Position numbers and translations under genes: made by a program. Source: Pelotomaculum sp. PtaU1.Bin035 (GTDB lineage: Bacteria; Bacillota; Desulfotomaculia; Desulfotomaculales; Pelotomaculaceae). From it: a stretch of DNA of 64,000 nt. Positions 1 to 8,431 of this stretch are shown here, piece by piece. The DNA lies in assembly GCA_002067965.1 (NCBI GenBank), contig MVRN01000074.1, positions 31,730 through 95,729 of the forward strand. The letters are read 5' to 3'. How positions within the stretch are numbered: the stretch's first letter is position 1; the number at the start of each line of letters is the position of its first letter. The notes beneath the pieces were generated by a model. The model worked only from the letters and a program-made list of their open reading frames with translations. It did no database searches and was not told the origin of the DNA.

Positions 1-837
1 CCGGGCATCAACATTGATATCTGTTGCGCTGACATCAGCATGATTATTGATACCATAGGTAAAAACTGACCCCCCGGAAGCCAGCGCAAAATGGACTGCG
101 GCCGCGTCGTCCGCGTTAATGACTCCGTATTTTACTCCTCTTTTTTTGCCCGGCACATTCAGGTCACTAAACAGTTTCAACTTGGCTTTCAGGTATTCCC
201 CCATATCCCGGTGTAAATCAAGGTGGTCACGGGTCAGATTCGTAAAAACAGCCACATCGAACTCACAGCCATCCACGCGGTTTAGCGCCAGAGCATGTGA
301 AGAAACTTCCATAACACAGGTGTCCACCCCTTCCTCGGCCATTTTGCCCAGCAATTGCTGCAAATCTGCTGATTCAGGAGTAGTATGCCTGACAGGTAAA
401 ACGCGACCTCCGATTTTGTTGCAAATTGTACCAACGAGCCCCACCTTTTGGCCGGAAGCGCTTAAGACAGCGGAAATAAGATTTGTTGTTGTAGTTTTGC
501 CATTGGTACCCGTTACTCCAATCATTGTTAAATACGCTGAAGGATCTCCAAAAAACCGGGCTGAAAGCAAAGCTAAAGCACGCCTGGCATCCGGCACAAG
601 AGCCCACGCCGTACCCGGAGGCAATTCGACTTCCCGCTCCACTACCACCGCTACAGCGCCCCGTTCTATCGCCTGCCCTATATAGTCGTGCCCATCAGAT
701 TTAAACCCCTTTATGGAAACAAACAAAAAACCCGGCTTCACCTGCCGTGAATCATAAGTTATTCCTTGAATCTCGGCACCGTGATTGCCGCCGGCAGCCC
801 GGACATTAACAGCAGCAAGCAGTTTTCGAAAAAGCAA
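1..837 (-). CDS. murE: UDP-N-acetylmuramoyl-tripeptide synthetase (MurE), 3' end outside window
   Basis: Adds the diamino acid to UDP-MurNAc-L-Ala-D-Glu in cytoplasmic peptidoglycan precursor synthesis. About 279 N-terminal residues are visible; the rest runs off the left edge. The Mur-ligase P-loop VTGTNGKTTT lies near residues 107-116, with the following TTPESADLQ and TNLTRDHLDLH motifs typical of MurE. The start is a TTG at 837-835, chosen because a GGGAGGA ribosome site (847-853) sits 9 nt upstream; no better start exists. It is the last visible gene of the dcw cluster, downstream of spoVD. The amino-acid specificity motif is not in the window, so meso-DAP versus lysine cannot be read. 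Confidence 0.93.
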   Translation of the reverse strand, partial: MLFRKLLAAVNVRAAGGNHGAEIQGITYDSRQVKPGFLFVSIKGFKSDGHDYIGQAIERGAVAVVVEREVELPPGTAWALVPDARRALALLSARFFGDPSAYLTMIGVTGTNGKTTTTNLISAVLSASGQKVGLVGTICNKIGGRVLPVRHTTPESADLQQLLGKMAEEGVDTCVMEVSSHALALNRVDGCEFDVAVFTNLTRDHLDLHRDMGEYLKAKLKLFSDLNVPGKKRGVKYGVINADDAAAVHFALASGGSVFTYGINNHADVSATDINVDAR

Positions 838-953
838 TTTATAAAATCCTCCCGCGTCGGTATATAAATTCTTCGTCTTAGAAACCGAGTTCAGAGATTT
901 ACTTCATAGTATTACCAGGAATGGATAAATTATTTCAAGATACATTTTCATCG

Positions 954-3077
954 TTAAGGCGGGCCTTGTTCCAGATTTTCCTGGAACTCAACGGTGATAG
1001 TTGTCCCTTTAGCTACTTTGGAACCGGGCGCTACCAGTTGATTCACAGCTATGCCGGTCCCTGCCGGATTCAAATTGAGTTCCAGTTTCTCCAGGAGACC
1101 TCCTGCTTCTTTCATCGTCAACCCCTTAAAATCCGGAACAGTTACCTCTCCGGAGGCGCTGCTTTCAGACAATTCAAGAACCACGGTGGAGCCACTCAAG
1201 ACCTCAACGCCACCTTTAGGCACTTGGTTGGAGACCATATTGCCCTGCCCCCTAGTCTGAACTGCCAGTCCGGCAATTTTTAATACACTTAGAGCATTTT
1301 CCGCCGGATAATTAACTACATTCGGGACTTTTACCTTCACCCTCGGTTCTTCAAATAGAAAGGGAGACACAGGCTTTTCTACTTGGGGTCTTTCCGGTAC
1401 CTTCAGGTAGCGCAGGGTATCCAGGGCAACTGCTTTAAAAACGGGTGCTGCGACCATACTTCCGTAATAAACCGGCCCGGTGGGTTCGGCCACCATTACC
1501 AATACCGCAATTTGAGGGTCGTCAGCCGGCGCAAAACCCATAAAAGAAGCGACGTACTTGCCATCAACATAGCCCCCAGGCCCTACCACCTGGGCCGTGC
1601 CAGTCTTACCCGCCGCACCGTACCCTTCTACAAAAGCGTTTTTTCCAGAACCTTTCTGGACCACACCGGTTAGCAGGCCCATTAAAGTTTGAGCAGTATT
1701 CTTCGAGATCACCTGGCGAACGACCTCAGGTTTAAATTCCTTGCTCACTTTCCCGTCAGGGCTGGTAATTGCCTTAACCAACAAAGGCTTAAGCATTACT
1801 CCTCCATTGGCTACCGCAGAAGCGGCGCTGACCAGTTGGATAGGTGTAACAGCAATGGATTGGCCAATCGACATAGTTGCGATATTTAGCTCAGTCGCTT
1901 CTTTTTGTGGAATCTGAATACCCGATTCCTCTCCCGGCAGATTGATTCCGGTCTTCTGCCCAAAGCCAAAGGCATTGATATATTTGTAAAACTTATCTTT
2001 TCCCAACCTCAGGCCTACTGTTACAAAACCAGGGTTGCACGAATTCTGAACAACTTCTTCGAATGTTTGAGAGCCGTGCCCGCCGTCATACCAGCACTGG
2101 ATACTCCTGTCGGCAACTTTAATATAACCCGGGTCGAAAAACGTATCGCTCGGCCTTACAGCACCCTCTTCCAGAGCGGAAGCCGCTGTAATAATTTTAA
2201 AAGTTGAACCCGGTTCGTAATTGTACCAGATGCTCGGGTTGTGGTCCCAAACCGACTGGGGATACTGCCGCCAGTCACCCGGATTAAATGTCGGCCGGTT
2301 GCCCATGGCGAGAATTTCGCCGGTCTTGGGGTCCATCACAACGATTACTGCCAACTTGGGGTGGTGGGCTTCCACTATCTTATCCAGTTCCCTTTCCACA
2401 AAAAACTGGATGTTTTGATCGATAGTCAGCACAAGATTATTGCCAGGTACCGGCGGGATATATTTATGCAGCGCTTCAGGGATATTCCTCCCGACAGCGT
2501 CTTTCTCAATAACAATCCGCCCTGGGATACCCTTCAATTCTTTGTCATATACACTTTCAACACCAATCAAGCCCTGGTTATCGTCCCCCGCGAATCCAAG
2601 CAGGTGGGCGGCCAAGGTTTCCTGGCGGTAAAAACGCCTGCTTTCTTCTACCAGTTCAACACCACTTAGTTTGAGGTCCTTTAATTTCTTAGCCGATTCA
2701 TAGTCAATACGCCTCTTGAGCCAGACAAAGCCCACATCTTGAGTAAGCTTGTTATACACGTCTTCCTTATCCATTCCTAAAGCGCCTGCTATTTTATCCG
2801 CGTATTCCCGCTTATTTTCAATTTGTGGGGGAAAAGCATAAGCGGAATCCACACTAATGCTGGCTGCCAGCTCATTTCCGTTGCGGTCAAGGATCGCCCC
2901 CCGCTTGGCCTCCACCGGCACGTCCCGCATCCGGATCTCCATGGCTTCCTCTCTTAATTTGTCCCCTTCAACAATTTGAAGCCAGCCCAGCCGCAAGATC
3001 AGTCCTAATAGAACAACTGCGGCTAAAAGAAACAGAGAGGTTATTCTTTTTCGGATCATAATGTTTGTTGTTTGCAT
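954..3077 (-). CDS. spoVD: Stage V sporulation protein D-type penicillin-binding protein with PASTA domains
   Basis: Class B PBP transpeptidase that cross-links peptidoglycan, by family knowledge for spore cortex in SpoVD. The 707-aa product has an N-terminal membrane helix (about residues 10-32), a PBP dimer domain (AKRGAILDRNGNELA), the catalytic STFK motif with Ser near 291, KTGTAQ near 491, and two C-terminal PASTA repeats (about 575-705). The start chosen is the ATG at 3077 (MQTTNIMIRK), which has an AGGAGGGG site 5 nt upstream; an upstream GTG/ATG-type start at 3116 lacks one. It follows the ftsL-like gene and still overlaps its 3' end by 110 nt. SpoVD rather than vegetative PBP2B is inferred from the PASTA repeats and dcw position. 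Confidence 0.92.
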   Translation of the reverse strand: MQTTNIMIRKRITSLFLLAAVVLLGLILRLGWLQIVEGDKLREEAMEIRMRDVPVEAKRGAILDRNGNELAASISVDSAYAFPPQIENKREYADKIAGALGMDKEDVYNKLTQDVGFVWLKRRIDYESAKKLKDLKLSGVELVEESRRFYRQETLAAHLLGFAGDDNQGLIGVESVYDKELKGIPGRIVIEKDAVGRNIPEALHKYIPPVPGNNLVLTIDQNIQFFVERELDKIVEAHHPKLAVIVVMDPKTGEILAMGNRPTFNPGDWRQYPQSVWDHNPSIWYNYEPGSTFKIITAASALEEGAVRPSDTFFDPGYIKVADRSIQCWYDGGHGSQTFEEVVQNSCNPGFVTVGLRLGKDKFYKYINAFGFGQKTGINLPGEESGIQIPQKEATELNIATMSIGQSIAVTPIQLVSAASAVANGGVMLKPLLVKAITSPDGKVSKEFKPEVVRQVISKNTAQTLMGLLTGVVQKGSGKNAFVEGYGAAGKTGTAQVVGPGGYVDGKYVASFMGFAPADDPQIAVLVMVAEPTGPVYYGSMVAAPVFKAVALDTLRYLKVPERPQVEKPVSPFLFEEPRVKVKVPNVVNYPAENALSVLKIAGLAVQTRGQGNMVSNQVPKGGVEVLSGSTVVLELSESSASGEVTVPDFKGLTMKEAGGLLEKLELNLNPAGTGIAVNQLVAPGSKVAKGTTITVEFQENLEQGPP

Positions 3078-3612
3078 TTGACCCCTCCTGGAGACCGGAA
3101 ACACGGATACGGCCAAGCCAGCTTTTATTCTCCAACCGGTTAACTAGTTCATCAAAAGCTTTTGCCAGACGGCTCTTTTCTTTTCCGTCAATAGATATAC
3201 CAGTTGGCTGTCCGGTTTGAATTACTGGAGCGGCGGCCGTCTCCTGCTGGTTTGTTGCAACAGAGACAACCAATACGTTATTAGCGTCCGGTTTGACCAT
3301 TTTTAATTTATTAATGGCCAGGGATTCAATACGGTCAAGAGTGACAAGCCGTTGAATTTCCTCGTCCAGGCTATAGTTTTCTATACGAAGGACGGCTAGT
3401 TCCTTGTTCAGCCGACATATCTGATAACCCAAAGCAAATAATTGGGAACAATAATAGGTAATCAGGATACCAGCCAAAAAACCAGCCACAATAAAGCCTG
3501 TAAAAGCGAGTTTTTGACCTTTGAAAACCGTTTTACACCTGGGCGTTTTTTTCAACTGTAACTCTTCATCAGGAATTCCATAGTAGCCTGTCTTCTCTTG
3601 AGCTACAATCAA
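2968..3612 (-). CDS. ftsL: FtsL-like septum-formation protein
   Basis: Small bitopic protein between rsmH and spoVD, the position of ftsL in dcw clusters; FtsL acts with DivIC/FtsB at the septum. The 214-aa frame shows a basic cytoplasmic start, one membrane helix (about 36-57) and then a coiled-coil-like stretch (CRLNKELAVLRIENYSLDEE). FtsL proteins are usually 100-170 aa; here the last ~36 residues are encoded inside spoVD in another frame and look non-conserved. TTG start at 3612 with GGAGG 11 nt upstream. Assignment rests on synteny and topology because FtsL sequences diverge strongly. Confidence 0.75.
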   Translation of the reverse strand: MIVAQEKTGYYGIPDEELQLKKTPRCKTVFKGQKLAFTGFIVAGFLAGILITYYCSQLFALGYQICRLNKELAVLRIENYSLDEEIQRLVTLDRIESLAINKLKMVKPDANNVLVVSVATNQQETAAAPVIQTGQPTGISIDGKEKSRLAKAFDELVNRLENKSWLGRIRVSGLQEGSNANNKHYDPKKNNLSVSFSRSCSIRTDLAAGLASNC

Positions 3613-3705
3613 TTTTATTCAAACCTCCATCGAGATAGAACTCAAAACAAAATAGGATGTCCCATACCACTTTCCTTAATCGTATTGAGACAAATCGAGC
3701 TAAAT

Positions 3706-4641
3706 TTATAGCTTTTCCGCTATCCTTAGTTTGGCGCTTCTAGATCTGGGGTTGCGTATTAATTCACCAGCGTTGGCGGCCAACGGCTTTGATGTAATTA
3801 TTTTTAGCTCCTTTTTCCTGCCGCAAGCGCATACTGGGAACTCTTTCGGACACGAGCAGGGCGATTCCAGTTCTCGAAATAAATCCTTAATAATACGGTC
3901 CTCTAACGAATGAAAAGTAATTACGCAAATTCTGCCACCGCTCTTGAGCACCCGCACAGCGGAGCGAACGGCTTCGTCTAAGATTTCCAATTCTCTATTT
4001 ACAGCTATGCGCAACGCCTGAAAGGTCCGCCTGGCAGGATGCGGCCCATCACGCCTGGCACGGGCGGGAATAGCCTTTTTGATTACTTCAACCAACTGCC
4101 CGGTAGTTTCAATTGCCTTGTGTTCTCTTTCCACCCGGATAAAATCCGCAATCCGGGTCGCCCAGCCCTCTTCACCAAAATTCCTGATGATCCTTGCCAG
4201 TTCCTTTACCGGCAACTTGTTTACGAGTTCTCCGGCAGTTACTTTTTGCCCGGGATCCATCCGCATATCCAGAGGGGCATCGCGCAGGTAGCTAAACCCC
4301 CTGACAGGGTTGTCAAGCTGGTACGAGGATACCCCAAGATCAAATAAAATTCCGTCTACCAATTTAATATTCAAGTGACTTAAAACTTTAGTCAACTTTG
4401 TGAAGTTTGCCTGCACCAAGTCTACTCTACCCTGATACGGCGCCAATCTTCTTCGTGCAAACGCGATGGCTTCCGGATCTTGATCAAGCGCCACCAGCCG
4501 CCCGTCAGGATTGGTTTGTTTTAATATGGCCTCACTGTGCCCGGCTCCGCCAAGCGTGCAGTCAACATAAATACCACCCTGCTTAAGGTTAAGCCCAGCT
4601 AAAACCTCAACCGGCATCACCGGCACATGAATAAAATCCAT
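3706..4641 (-). CDS. rsmH: 16S rRNA (cytosine(1402)-N(4))-methyltransferase RsmH
   Basis: SAM-dependent methyltransferase (MraW) that N4-methylates C1402 in the 16S rRNA P-site. The 311-aa length is normal for the family. The SAM-binding motif [15 protein letters not shown] lies near residues 27-41, [11 protein letters not shown] is the ribose-contacting acidic loop, and [10 protein letters not shown] near 245 is the family signature. It directly follows mraZ (about 70 nt gap) and precedes ftsL, the conserved dcw order. ATG start at 4641. Confidence 0.97.
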   Translation of the reverse strand: MDFIHVPVMPVEVLAGLNLKQGGIYVDCTLGGAGHSEAILKQTNPDGRLVALDQDPEAIAFARRRLAPYQGRVDLVQANFTKLTKVLSHLNIKLVDGILFDLGVSSYQLDNPVRGFSYLRDAPLDMRMDPGQKVTAGELVNKLPVKELARIIRNFGEEGWATRIADFIRVEREHKAIETTGQLVEVIKKAIPARARRDGPHPARRTFQALRIAVNRELEILDEAVRSAVRVLKSGGRICVITFHSLEDRIIKDLFRELESPCSCPKEFPVCACGRKKELKIITSKPLAANAGELIRNPRSRSAKLRIAEKL

Positions 4642-4713
4642 AAACCCGACTCACTGCCCTTATATTACCATATTTATTTCCTTAATGGATATTATTTTGT
4701 AGAATTTGTCGAT

Positions 4714-5151
4714 TTAAAATCCTAGATCAAAGTCAATAATTTTTTCGGCTATTTCTTCATATGAAGAAGCCGCCTTGGCTCTGTAATTTTCCCATCCGGA
4801 AGCAGACCAGATTTCAACCCGTGTGGAGACACCGATTACTACGACATCTTTTTCCAGTTGGGCATATTCACGTAAATTGCCCGGGATTAATATTCTTCCC
4901 TGTTTATCCACTTCACATTCTGTGGCTCCAGAGAAAAAAAACCGAACGAAGGCCCGGGCATCACCCCTGGTAAAGGGGAGTGACTTCAGCTTCTGTTCAA
5001 GAGCTTGCCATTCCTGGCAAGGGTAAGCAAACAGGCATCCATCAAGACCTTTGGTTAAAATAAAAAGGTCTCCCAGGCCCTCTCGGAGACGGGCTGGAAT
5101 AAAAAGCCTCCCTTTGGCATCTATGTTATGCTGGTATTCCCCCATAAACAT
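4714..5151 (-). CDS. mraZ: Division/cell wall cluster transcriptional repressor MraZ
   Basis: First gene of the dcw cluster; an AbrB-like DNA-binding protein that forms ring oligomers and represses its own operon. The 145-aa product carries the two expected SpoVT-AbrB half-domains, each with the conserved DxxxR motif: [14 protein letters not shown] near residue 11 and [14 protein letters not shown] near residue 82. Three direct GTGG repeats spaced by 10 bp lie 28-53 bp upstream (5179-5204), matching the known MraZ-box design, so autoregulation is likely. ATG start at 5151. Confidence 0.96.
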   Translation of the reverse strand: MFMGEYQHNIDAKGRLFIPARLREGLGDLFILTKGLDGCLFAYPCQEWQALEQKLKSLPFTRGDARAFVRFFFSGATECEVDKQGRILIPGNLREYAQLEKDVVVIGVSTRVEIWSASGWENYRAKAASSYEEIAEKIIDFDLGF

Positions 5152-5178
5152 GGCAGGTTACCTCGATTGAATAAATCG

Positions 5179-5204
5179 ATCCACTAATCACCACTTTACA
5201 CCAC
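5179..5204 (-). promoter_or_regulatory. MraZ box: three direct repeats upstream of mraZ
   Basis: On the minus strand GTGGTG, GTGGTG and GTGGAT occur at exact 10-bp spacing (plus-strand CCAC at 5181, 5191 and 5201). Known MraZ operators are three or four such GTGG/TGGG-type repeats, one helical turn apart, just upstream of mraZ. The spacing and position make this a strong operator candidate for the dcw cluster. Confidence 0.85.
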
Positions 5205-5266
5205 ATTACAATTCTACTTCAAGATGAAAATTCCTCTAAAAATATAAAAATTTAATACAAGAAAAA

Positions 5267-5293
5267 CCGGACGGCCTTTTTATCACCGTCCGG
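5267..5293 (-). terminator. Rho-independent terminator after the PHP phosphatase gene
   Basis: Perfect 8-bp stem CCGGACGG/CCGTCCGG with an 11-nt loop, followed on the minus strand by TTTTTC. It lies about 80 nt past the stop of the PHP gene and before the mraZ operator, so it should insulate the dcw operon. Confidence 0.85.
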
Positions 5294-5370
5294 CATATAA
5301 CTTTGTAATACGGGCTCATGTCACCTGTTAAAACTATCCTCAAGATAAGCACCACATAGCAAACTTTAAT

Positions 5371-6174
5371 TTATATTTTTTTCAGGACCCTGGACCGCTT
5401 TTCAAACAAGGCTATTTCTGTGTAACCGGTTTCTTTAATCAAAGCAACAGCTTCTGTAAAACCGGCGTTGACCTGCTCCGGTATGTGAGCGTCAGAACCC
5501 AGGGTGACAGGCAGTCCATTTCGGAAGGCAGCCTCCAATAAATCCGGTGAAGGGTAAATCTCCCTCACCGGATACCTTAGCCCTGCGGTGTTGACCTCCA
5601 AACATACGCCAGCCCTTTTAAAAACCCGCGCGGTTTCCTCGTACAGCGGCCATAAATCCCCAGAGGGGAGGAAATTAAACTTTTTAATTAGGTCAGGGTG
5701 AGCCATGATATCGAATAGGCCGCTTAGGGCAGCCTGTTGGACCAGGTTAAAGTATCTTTCGTACAATTCCCATATATCCCACTCGCCGTACCTGTCTATT
5801 TCTTCCATCCTATCAAAACTCCAGCCGTCTATAAAGTGAACCGATCCAATCACGTAATCAAAGGGATGAGCATTCAACAATTTTTCCAGCTTTTTTTCGC
5901 ATCCAGGGATGTAATCGGCCTCCACTCCCAATTTAATCCTGACAGTCCCGCCCTTTTCCTGCAGTCGCCCAATCTCATTCACATACACAGGGATTTCATC
6001 CTCCGGCATGGCATAGTTGGGAATCATCCTTTCAGGCGGGAGAAAGTAAAGGGGCATATGGTCGGAAAAGCCGATTTCCGACAGCCCAAATTTCTGAGCA
6101 ACGGCAAGGTATTCCTCCAGCTCACCTGTTGCGTGACCACACATTTTAGTATGGATATGATAGTCCGCCAGCAC
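5371..6174 (-). CDS. PHP-domain histidinol-phosphatase family protein
   Basis: 267-aa PHP-fold metallophosphoesterase of the HisK/HisJ type. Metal-binding motifs are seen in order: DYHIHTKMCGHA (HxH, residues 4-15), GFSDHMP (near 36), GVEADYIPG (near 85), GSVHFIDGW (near 110), MAHPDL (near 160) and LGSDAH (near 229). The best-supported role is hydrolysis of histidinol phosphate in histidine synthesis, but no his genes are nearby and PHP proteins hydrolyse many phosphoesters. It begins with GTG directly after the TAG of the MetE-like gene, so the two are translationally coupled. Confidence 0.85.
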   Translation of the reverse strand: MLADYHIHTKMCGHATGELEEYLAVAQKFGLSEIGFSDHMPLYFLPPERMIPNYAMPEDEIPVYVNEIGRLQEKGGTVRIKLGVEADYIPGCEKKLEKLLNAHPFDYVIGSVHFIDGWSFDRMEEIDRYGEWDIWELYERYFNLVQQAALSGLFDIMAHPDLIKKFNFLPSGDLWPLYEETARVFKRAGVCLEVNTAGLRYPVREIYPSPDLLEAAFRNGLPVTLGSDAHIPEQVNAGFTEAVALIKETGYTEIALFEKRSRVLKKI

Positions 6175-7254
6175 CTACGTAAGCCCTTCCCTTTCCCTGA
6201 AATTCTCAGATAATAAGGCTGCAAGCTTGTAGATCCTTTCCGCAACGGCAGGATCCAGCAGGCCAGTGCCGCAAGCGGGGGTAAACAGGCAGCGTCTGAC
6301 CAGGATATCACGGGGAACCCCTCTCTCCAGCAACTCGGACCATTCCCCGTCCAGGATTTTTAACAATGAATGAACGTCTTCATCCAGTGCCCGGTCATTC
6401 ATTGTTGGCACCAGGCCCCAAGCCAGTGCGCCTCCCCGGTTTAAAAACGCTTTTAACAACGACGAGAAGGGAACCATTGATCTGAAGTAATTATAGGCAT
6501 CAAAACTTACTACTTCCAATTCAGATTCAAATAGTATGGACCAGTCAATAGCGTCACAGGAGTGCAATCCGGCCAGGCCGCCTGTTTCGTGAATTGCATT
6601 AAAGATAGCCCCCAGGTCCTCCTTAATCATTTCCCGGGTTATGGTGATGTAACCAGACTGGCCAACAACACCAAGCGCCGGTTCATCCACAAAGATCATC
6701 ACCGGCCGCCCGAAACGCCCCAGTTCATCTGCCTGCCAAGCCGCATGCATGGCGAGGGTTTTTACGATCAGATCACGGAGTTGTTCGTTATAATAGGCAA
6801 AGCGTCCCTGTTCATCTTTAGCCTGTAAGGCAACCGTAAGCGGTCCCACAACCTGTCCTTTTAAAAAAGAATAGCTCCCGGTTTCTTTTCCCATCTCATC
6901 AAGGAATGTATGAAAACCTGCTGCTGCATCCTGAGGTAAGGCGAATTCATTCAATGCCGAGCGGTCACCCTCTTCACAAGCCAGGTAGATGGAATAAAAC
7001 TCGGTCAAATTATCAGCCCAATCAGGCTTTGTCGTATCGAAATAAATTTTATCTCCATCGTCGGTGAGCAAGCCTGTTTTAACCAGAGGCTTCAAAGATT
7101 GGTTAACGAAGTGTTCCCTCCTTCCCCGGAGCGGCAACTGTGGCCAGTGAGGAATATCCGGTAAGTATTTTTTAATCAGCGACCAAGCGCTGCCGGGGTT
7201 GTCACAGGGCATGCTTCCTATCCCAGTAGCTAACCCCCTTGGTTCAAAAATCAT
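6175..7254 (-). CDS. Stand-alone MetE C-terminal-like (UROD/MetE superfamily) zinc protein
   Basis: 359-aa protein resembling the catalytic C-terminal barrel of cobalamin-independent methionine synthase (COG0620 type) without the N-terminal half. It opens with the family motif ATGIGSMPC; HSC (in GLHSCDAIDW, near 230) and CGTG (in FTPACGTGL, near 333) supply the H-x-C and C zinc ligands that activate thiols in MetE. The substrate is unknown; methyl transfer to a thiol is the family chemistry. The start is ATG 7254, since GAGAGGGG lies 9 nt upstream and overlaps the alternative TTG at 7272. Coupled to the PHP gene. Confidence 0.8.
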   Translation of the reverse strand: MIFEPRGLATGIGSMPCDNPGSAWSLIKKYLPDIPHWPQLPLRGRREHFVNQSLKPLVKTGLLTDDGDKIYFDTTKPDWADNLTEFYSIYLACEEGDRSALNEFALPQDAAAGFHTFLDEMGKETGSYSFLKGQVVGPLTVALQAKDEQGRFAYYNEQLRDLIVKTLAMHAAWQADELGRFGRPVMIFVDEPALGVVGQSGYITITREMIKEDLGAIFNAIHETGGLAGLHSCDAIDWSILFESELEVVSFDAYNYFRSMVPFSSLLKAFLNRGGALAWGLVPTMNDRALDEDVHSLLKILDGEWSELLERGVPRDILVRRCLFTPACGTGLLDPAVAERIYKLAALLSENFREREGLT

Positions 7255-7369
7255 TGTGAATACCCCTCTCAACAGCTTATCAGATCCAGCTTAAGGACCC
7301 CATGTAAAAAAGTAAATCTTTATTGGCGGTTACCCAATAAACCCACCCTGCACTTGCATGTCTTTTAAT

Positions 7370-7807
7370 TCAGACACATTGCTTACAAATACCAAAGATT
7401 TTTAGCTGGTGGTTGGTTACAGTAAATTCGTGCTGCCGGCTGACCCTGCTTTCAAGATCCTCCAGCAGGTCCTCATTAACCTCGATAATAGCGCCACATT
7501 TAGTACAAATGAGGTGGTGATGATGATGGCACATTCCTTCCTCGCCGCCGAACTCATAGCGTTTACGCCCATCCCCGAAATCCATGCTATGGATAATGTT
7601 AAACTCCTGAAAAAGCTCCAGGGTACGGTATACCGTGGCAAGCCCCATATCCGGAGCCTTTTGTTTTACCAGATTATATACGTCCTCGGCACACAAGTGC
7701 TCTCCTTTATTTTCCAAAAGCACTTTTAAAATAAGCTCCCGGCGTGATGTGAATTTACACTCTTTTTCCCTGAACTTTTCCCCTACATCGGAAATAACTT
7801 TTTTCAT
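7370..7807 (-). CDS. fur: Fur-family iron-responsive repressor
   Basis: Fur-fold metalloregulator: winged helix (GLATVYRTLELF recognition helix), then a dimerisation domain with the metal-rich stretch CHHHHHLICTKCG and a C-terminal CKQC giving a structural Cys4 zinc site. The sequence around EVNEDLLEDLE resembles Fur more than PerR or Zur. A near-perfect Fur box precedes feoA about 4.4 kb away, so control of iron uptake is a sound inference. Start taken as the ATG of MKKV at 7807 (GGATGG 5 nt upstream); an in-frame ATG at 7816 is also possible. Confidence 0.88.
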   Translation of the reverse strand: MKKVISDVGEKFREKECKFTSRRELILKVLLENKGEHLCAEDVYNLVKQKAPDMGLATVYRTLELFQEFNIIHSMDFGDGRKRYEFGGEEGMCHHHHHLICTKCGAIIEVNEDLLEDLESRVSRQHEFTVTNHQLKIFGICKQCV

Positions 7808-7897
7808 AAAAACCATCCATTCCGCCGATATATTTCTTGTAGTATAAGTAATGCGCACGAATCTGTCAAATATTACACCGGCCGTTGACCGAAAAGG

Positions 7898-8326
7898 CTA
7901 AGAAGAGATCGCGCCGCACCAGTTTAGAGCCAAAGAGGCTGTCCTGGTCAGTTTATAGTTGCCGGTCGCCGACAGCGGCATCCACCGGGTTTCCTCATGC
8001 TCGTCGCAATTGTGAATATCGCCGGATAAATATTCTGAACGAAAGACTAGTATTACATAATGAAACATTACCTGGTTTTTCTCATCGTGGAAAATACTAT
8101 CCACATTACCAAGCAACTCGCATACTTTTATTTTGATGCCGCATTCTTCAAAAGCTTCGCGGGCAGCAGTATCTCTAGCGGTTTCCCCCAGTTCTATCAC
8201 GCCACCCGGAAAACTCCACATACCACTACTGGGTTCTAGCCTTCTCCTAACCAACAGGACTTTTCCGCTCCATAAAACCATGGGGCTGGCGGCTACAATT
8301 GGACGTGTTGGATAGATCCTTTTCAT
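7898..8326 (-). CDS. Nudix hydrolase
   Basis: 142-aa Nudix enzyme that would cleave a nucleoside diphosphate linked to another moiety. The Nudix box runs from GGVIELGET to REAFEECGI (about residues 41-63) and contains the metal-binding REAFEE glutamates. Start at the ATG of MKRIYP (8326) with GAGGTG 9 nt upstream; the longer frame to 8416 has no ribosome site. Stand-alone gene between fur and the carboxypeptidase, so the substrate cannot be inferred; ADP-ribose or 8-oxo-dGTP-type substrates are both common. Confidence 0.88.
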   Translation of the reverse strand: MKRIYPTRPIVAASPMVLWSGKVLLVRRRLEPSSGMWSFPGGVIELGETARDTAAREAFEECGIKIKVCELLGNVDSIFHDEKNQVMFHYVILVFRSEYLSGDIHNCDEHEETRWMPLSATGNYKLTRTASLALNWCGAISS

Positions 8327-8431
8327 ACCAAGACACCTCAGAAAAAAAATAAATATTACTCTATTTACCTCAAGTTTCACAATAACAGTATTTGGAAAGC
8401 ATATTAAGCAACTCAAAAAGGGTTCTTAATA

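Noticed and set aside
119..685. 188-codon plus-strand frame inside murE
   Set aside because: It is antisense to MurE, which has clear motifs on the minus strand; no ribosome site and no family resemblance.
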